In this document: one piece after another, positions 59,347-64,000 of the stretch
How positions within the stretch are numbered: the stretch's first letter is position 1
Layout of the letters: every line of letters begins with the position of its first letter
NCBI GenBank assembly: GCA_024233545.1
Contig: JACKPL010000009.1
Span: forward strand, 47,725 to 111,724
DNA length: 64,000 nt
Direction of reading: 5' to 3'
From: a bacterium
GTDB taxonomy: Bacteria; Auribacterota; Auribacteria; Auribacterales; Auribacteraceae
Position numbers and translations under genes: made by a program
Notes under the pieces: generated by a model
Told to the model about the DNA's origin: nothing
Database searches by the model: none
Seen by the model: only the letters and a program-made list of their open reading frames with translations

Positions 59347-60097
59347 TTACAGCACCATATTTACTGCACTGCGGTAGCGGCAGTAATCGCAGTCGGGATG
59401 CGGAGGGGGCGGATCGTTGCTTATTAAACAGGCATGAATTGCGGCAAGGGTTTTCTCAATCCATGCGCCGTTTCCTGTATACGGTATGATACTAATGTCA
59501 AATTCGAGCCGAGCATCAAACCGGCCTGCACCGGTAATACCGTTACAGTAGATGAAATAGCCGGTATCCGATACGTTAAAAACCGCGTTTGCGCAACAGC
59601 CACTGATATATTTCCATCTGCCGTTTATAGACAATCTGCCATGGTTCATCCAATGAAACCTGCCCATCTTTGGCGGTCGCTTTATAATCGGCGACAAAAA
59701 GCGTCGTATTGCGCCCAACCCAGATATCGTCTAATGCGCCGGTAATAATAAGATTGAGCGGTTCGTAATGGAATTGTAGTCCTTTAAAGTTATCGCGCCA
59801 CTCATTTAGGTCAGGATGTGCGAACGGCACAACATCAATACCCTGTTTAATACAAAGCGGGTGCGGGTTCTGAGCCGACCGATACAAATCGAACTCCTTT
59901 TTCAACAACGCATCAACTGCTGAATTGAGTGTAAACGGATACGACGGAGGGCGTGCTATTCCCAATCTTTTATCCACATAAAAACAACAGGGGCACTCGA
60001 TAAAAAGTTCTATTTTTGAACGGCTTATGCGAAACGCCGCACGGCTGTTCGGATCAAATATATTACGGGTTCTTTGAGGATTATAGTAAATGCTCAT
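59347..60097 (-). pseudogene. RecB/Cas4-like PD-(D/E)XK nuclease, one frameshift
   Basis: Frame one (60097 to 59576): FIECPCCFYVDKRLG (N-terminal Fe-S cysteines), ITGALDDIWVGRNTTLFVAD then YKATAKDG (catalytic D...D-Y-K), and QMEIYQWLLRKRGF (the Q-x3-Y helix). It stops at GGTTTTTAAC; one T fewer continues FNVSDTGYFIYCNG and runs to NDPPPPHPDCDYCRYRSAVN, the C-terminal cysteines, ending at 59347. The restored product is about 250 residues with a complete Fe-S nuclease core. It is not linked to the CRISPR locus, which has its own cas4. A DNA-repair role is likely. Confidence 0.8.
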
Positions 60098-60481
60098 ACA
60101 GACTCGCCATTTTTCTTAAAATAAGGTTTATTTATTGTATTAAGAGTTAGTATATGCGTTTGTATCGTAAAAAGCCATATTTTATACTGCCGCGATAAAA
60201 AAATAATAAAGAGTTATTTTGAATAGAATAAACCGCTTTTTTCTGTACGCCGATGTATTGCAGGCAATATATTTCTTTACTTTTTCTTAAAAAAAACCTA
60301 TACTTTGTGGGAATTTTATTCAGGAGCAGACTTTTGAACTCAAAAAGAATCGATATTAAGAATAATTACTGTATCGCAATGAACTTTGAATGCGATTAAA
60401 ATAATATGGTAATCAGCATCTGATATAAAAGTACTACTCATTTTCAGAGATTTACTGACGTTTAAGGAGGCACAGAGCGGC
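60098..60481. other. intergenic stretch between divergent genes
   Basis: About 380 AT-rich bases holding the start regions of the nuclease gene (minus) and the transporter gene (plus). A strong AAGGAGG lies 13 bases before the transporter ATG. No conserved RNA or repeat recognised. Confidence 0.5.
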
Positions 60482-61813
60482 ATGAATGTAAAACAGATTT
60501 TTAAATTTTTAATTGCAATCGGCATAAGTTCGCTGATATTGCTGGTCGAATTTGAAACACTTTCAAAAGGCGGCCAATATACATTATTTATTTTTATTTT
60601 AGCGGCGATTTTATGGACAACAGAAATCGTTCCTTTGTATATGACGTCTTTTGTTGTGCTGTTTTTAGAATCGATACTACTGCCGGGAATCGTTCCGGGC
60701 TTATCTAAGCCGACAGTATTTTTCAGCCAGTTTTTTTCGCCGGTAATCGTATTGTTTCTCGGCGGGTTTGCTATTGCCAAGGGGCTCGGCAAGTTTCGGC
60801 TCGACGCAATCCTTGCCTGCAATACCTTGCGCATCGTTAAGGGCAAACCCAAAACGCTGATGTTCGCTTTCATGGTTCTTGCGGCATTCCTCTCAATGTG
60901 GATGAGCAACCTGCCACCACCGCTTTGATGATTACTTATGGTCATGCCGGTACTTAAAGCGTTGAAGACAAAAATATCAGATTGCCGTGGCAATGTCGCT
61001 ATCGCATTCAGCGCGAATATTGGCGGCATGGCGACTCCGGTCGGCACTCCACCTAACGCTATCGCCATCGGAATGCTTGCCGATAAAGGTGTCAGCATTT
61101 CTTTTTATGAATGGATGAAAATCGCTTTTCCTATCACGGCAATCATGCTCCTTGTTACCTTTGCTGTATTGCTCCTTTTGTTCCGCTTTAAGATTCATAA
61201 CATCGAAGAATCCCCGAAACTCAACATTTCCTGTATCAAATTCGGGCTCAATGAAAAAATTGTTGTTTCCATTACCCTTCTCACTATTGTTCTCTGGTTT
61301 ATTTCCGAATTCATCGGACTTAATGCTGGAATCATAGCATTGATTCCGCTTATCTGTTTCTATGGAACCAATATATTGGATAAAGACGATTTCCGCACAC
61401 TAGACTGGGATGTTCTCATGCTCATGGGCGGCGGCATGGCGCTTAGCGAAGCAATGAAAATTTCAGGGTTGGCGGAATGGATGGTCACCACATCCGGCGT
61501 AGCACATTTTAACGACACCTATATTCTCTTGGGATTCATGATATTGACATTCGTGTTAACCAATTTTATGTCGAATACCACCACCGCCGCATTGATGCTT
61601 CCTCTCGCATTGAGTGTTATAAAAGACCCGCTTATTGCAGGGTACACTGTTGCGCTTACTGCCTCCATGAGCATGCTGTTGCCGATTTCGACACCGCCTA
61701 ACGCAATCGCCTATAATTCCGGGTTCTTTTCTGTAAAAACCATGCTGTTTGCGGGAACAATTATCGGTATGATTGGAATGGCGATAATCTTTAATTATCT
61801 GCTTATGATGTAA
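60482..61813 (+). pseudogene. DASS/SLC13-type anion transporter with two nearby frameshifts
   Basis: An inner-membrane symporter of about 445 residues with roughly eleven helices. The first frame runs to 60928 and includes FFSPVIVLFLGGFAIAKGLG. Two compensating single-base changes near 60915 and 60935 interrupt the first substrate motif (MSN-T-A-T-T-A-L-M form). The rest is open: AFSANIGGMATPVGTPPNAI, then NFMSNTTTAALMLPLA and LPISTPPNAIAYNSG, the paired SNT and TPPNA motifs that bind sodium and di- or tricarboxylate. Because the two shifts cancel within about 20 bases, a sequence fault is quite possible. Confidence 0.82.
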
Positions 61814-61862
61814 ATACAAATCCAAAGCGCCTATTATACCCTCATCAAAAGGAGAAATATAA

Positions 61863-63753
61863 ATGAAGAACGGAGAAATGTGCCACTGGCACGACATGGA
61901 ACTGCCTTCAGAACTGAGGGAACTTCTCACAAATGCAAAAAGCGTTGTCGTTCCGAAAAATAAAGCGCATCTTATAGAACTTGCTCTCGGCAACACCGGC
62001 AGTGACAGTTTCGATATTGAATATGAGATTCCCGGCAAAGGTTTGTATAAAGAAGCACAAGTCGACCGATGCCGCAACGGCATTTCCGTTAATTACTCCG
62101 AAGCCTATATGCGGCGCAGAGACCCTGATTGCATGGTAATAGCCGATAAAAAACCGACCGATAAAAAACGATATGAAAAACAGTTTTCCGTTCCATTCGA
62201 TACGCTTCGTGCTGAAATACTTGCGTGGCTGGGCAAACAGGATTTGGTTCTCATGCCGTTTTATGCCGGAAGCAAAGACCTCGATTGCGGGGCTTTGCTT
62301 GTCGGACCTGCCAATGCCAGCTTCTTTGCCGGCGCTCTTGCCGATATACAAGGCATGATCCCGCGCGAGAAAATCGTCTGCGGCTGGAAACCGGAAGCAG
62401 TCATATATCTTGCACCGGTATTCCGCCATACGCATTGCGGCGGCAAACAAATCGTTATTCACCATAGATTAAAAAACATGCACGAGATGTTCTCTCTGAA
62501 CCTCTACCCGGGCCCAAGCGCAAAAAAAGGGGTCTACAGCGTACTGATATCCCTCGGGGAAAAGCAGGGATGGATCACCGCACATGGCGCAACAGTCAAA
62601 ATCATTACTCCGTACGATAACGAATTTGTCATCATGCACGAAGGCGCAAGCGGCGGCGGAAAAAGCGAAATGCTTCAATACCCTCATCGCGAGCCGGACG
62701 GGCGTTTGCTGTTGGGACAACACGTTGAAACAGGTAAAAAGCGGTACGTCCCCCTCTTTCAAGGATGTACACTCAATCCGGTAACCGACGATATGGCTTT
62801 GTGCCACACTAAAATACAAAATGACAAAGGATACTTAGTCGTGCGCGACGCGGAAGAAGGATGGTTTGTCAGAGTAGACCACATCACCCGCTATGGCGTC
62901 GATTTGTTTCTCGAAGAATTATGCGCAACGCCGCCGGAACCGCTCGTCTTTTAAACCTTTATTCCGTACCAAAGCAACCTGTTTGATATGGGAACATACT
63001 CAGGACGAACCCAATATTCCCTGCCCTAACCCGCGGGTTATTCTGCCGCGCTCCATTGTTCCTAATATTGTCAATGAACCGGTTGAAGTAAACGTTAGAA
63101 GTTTCGGCGTGAGGACTCCTCCGTGCACTGCGGCAAACCCATCATACGGCATACTCGGCATACTTCATGTCCTGCCGCGCTCCATTGCGTGGTTGTGGCG
63201 GTTAGTCTCGCCGCGCGGCTACGCAAACCCAAGCATCACCGATTCAAAAAAAGGGATGAGCAGTGAAGGGGTCGGTTCGTACTGGCCGTTTGCCACCGGA
63301 CGGCGGGTAGACCAAGCGAACCTGCTGTTACAGCAAATTCTGCAGACACCGAAAACCAGATATACTTTAACGCCTAACCAGCATATAGGTGCATGGAAAA
63401 CCGGCTTTATGCCGCAATGGATTGCACGCGAATATCTTGCACGCCGTGGAAGCGCACAGTTCCGTCCGGCTCAGCTCGATCCGGCGCGATGCCCGTTGCT
63501 CGGATACGCATTCAACTCGCTCCTTATCGAAGGGTTTTCTATTCACCGTGAATTTTTGCAAGTCAACGTGCAGGAAGAAGTCGGCGATGCAGGTTATGAT
63601 AAGGGCGCAAAAATATTAACGGATTTCTTTAAACAGGAACTGGCTGTTTACCTGCAGGAAAAAGATTTGGATTCGCTCGGCAAAAAAATTATTGAGTGCT
63701 GTCTTAATGATGGTTCGCTGGAAGACTACATACGCCTTATTCCTTCCGAATAA
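61863..63753 (+). pseudogene. PEPCK-like P-loop protein (DUF4914 type), one frameshift
   Basis: The first frame (61863-62954) begins MKNGEMCHWHDMELPSELRE and holds PFYAGSKDLDCGALLVGPAN, the histidine-rich RHTHCGGKQIVIHHR, and the P-loop EGASGGGKSEM near residue 265, comparable to the kinase loop of phosphoenolpyruvate carboxykinase. Near 62940 the frame shifts, then SFKPLFRTKATCLIWEHTQD leads into the second half (DEPNIPCPNPRVILPR to YIRLIPSE at 63753). The joined length, about 630 residues, fits the DUF4914 family as I remember it. The reaction is unknown. It lies 50 bases after the transporter, has GGAG upstream, and is probably cotranscribed with it. Confidence 0.7.
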
Positions 63754-64000
63754 TTCAGCATACTTGAGACAAACTGTCTTGATAAATATACGGTGCCTGC
63801 CGCTTGGGGTACTCCTGTTTATCGGCACAGATACTCTGATGTTTTTTTGCAAGTTCCCGACATAAAGAAAGGCCTCCGCATAGTATTATACCACCTAAAA
63901 AACAATCCGTCTTACCATAAATTAAGTTCAAAAATCCATTTTTGCCATCGCATATTTTTTTTGATAATTTTATAGCATTTTCTATAATATTTAGTACTAT

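Overview
The window looks like a chromosomal contig from an uncultured Gram-negative bacterium. Lipoprotein signals, PEP-CTERM sorting signals, ArnT-like lipid-linked sugar transferases and an outer-envelope polysaccharide cluster all point that way. The mix of PEP-CTERM proteins, a 1556-residue secreted protein and a DUF4914-type protein is reminiscent of the PVC/Omnitrophota part of the tree, but that placement is inference. Four tRNA loci are present: a partial Ser, Ser-GCU, Ser-GGA and Arg-CCU.

Layout. 1-11.9 kb: two tRNA-Ser, a 137-bp tandem repeat array, an AT-rich decayed zinc-ribbon/nuclease gene, a GNAT-nitrilase fusion, a TPR membrane protein, an ArnT-like transferase, small membrane and lipoproteins, and tRNA-Ser(GGA). 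11.98-25.4 kb: an accessory island with a truncated tyrosine recombinase beside tRNA-Ser, a 97-bp MITE, a complete type I-C CRISPR-Cas operon (cas3-cas5-cas8c-cas7-cas4-cas1-cas2), an array of about 58 repeats, and a broken IS3-family element that cuts off the distal array end and shares its terminal repeats with the MITE. 25.5-35.8 kb: a methyltransferase, secreted proteins, a radical-SAM-like protein with three glycosyltransferases (surface polysaccharide), an LPP20-like protein and three micro-lipoproteins. 35.9-37.8 kb: rsmB and a coupled lipoprotein. 38-47.2 kb: a repeated module of a short PEP-CTERM protein followed by an S8 protease, present three times in different states of decay, with a duplicated 5' half of tRNA-Arg. 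47.3-64 kb: sugar transferases, a PhoB/PhoR-like two-component system divergent from an alkaline phosphatase with a clear TTCACA-type Pho box, the giant secreted protein, a RecB/Cas4-like nuclease, a DASS transporter and a PEPCK-like P-loop protein.

How the parts work together. The I-C genes form one operon read toward the array, with a short leader between cas2 and the first repeat. The two-component pair probably controls the phosphatase under phosphate limitation. The glycosyltransferase genes overlap or nearly touch and are probably one transcription unit.

Quality note. About seventeen genes carry single-base frameshifts, often in short G/C, A or T runs, while many long genes (including one of 4.7 kb) are intact. 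This is either gene decay or homopolymer error in the assembly; broken genes are given at full extent and labelled pseudogene where the frame is interrupted.
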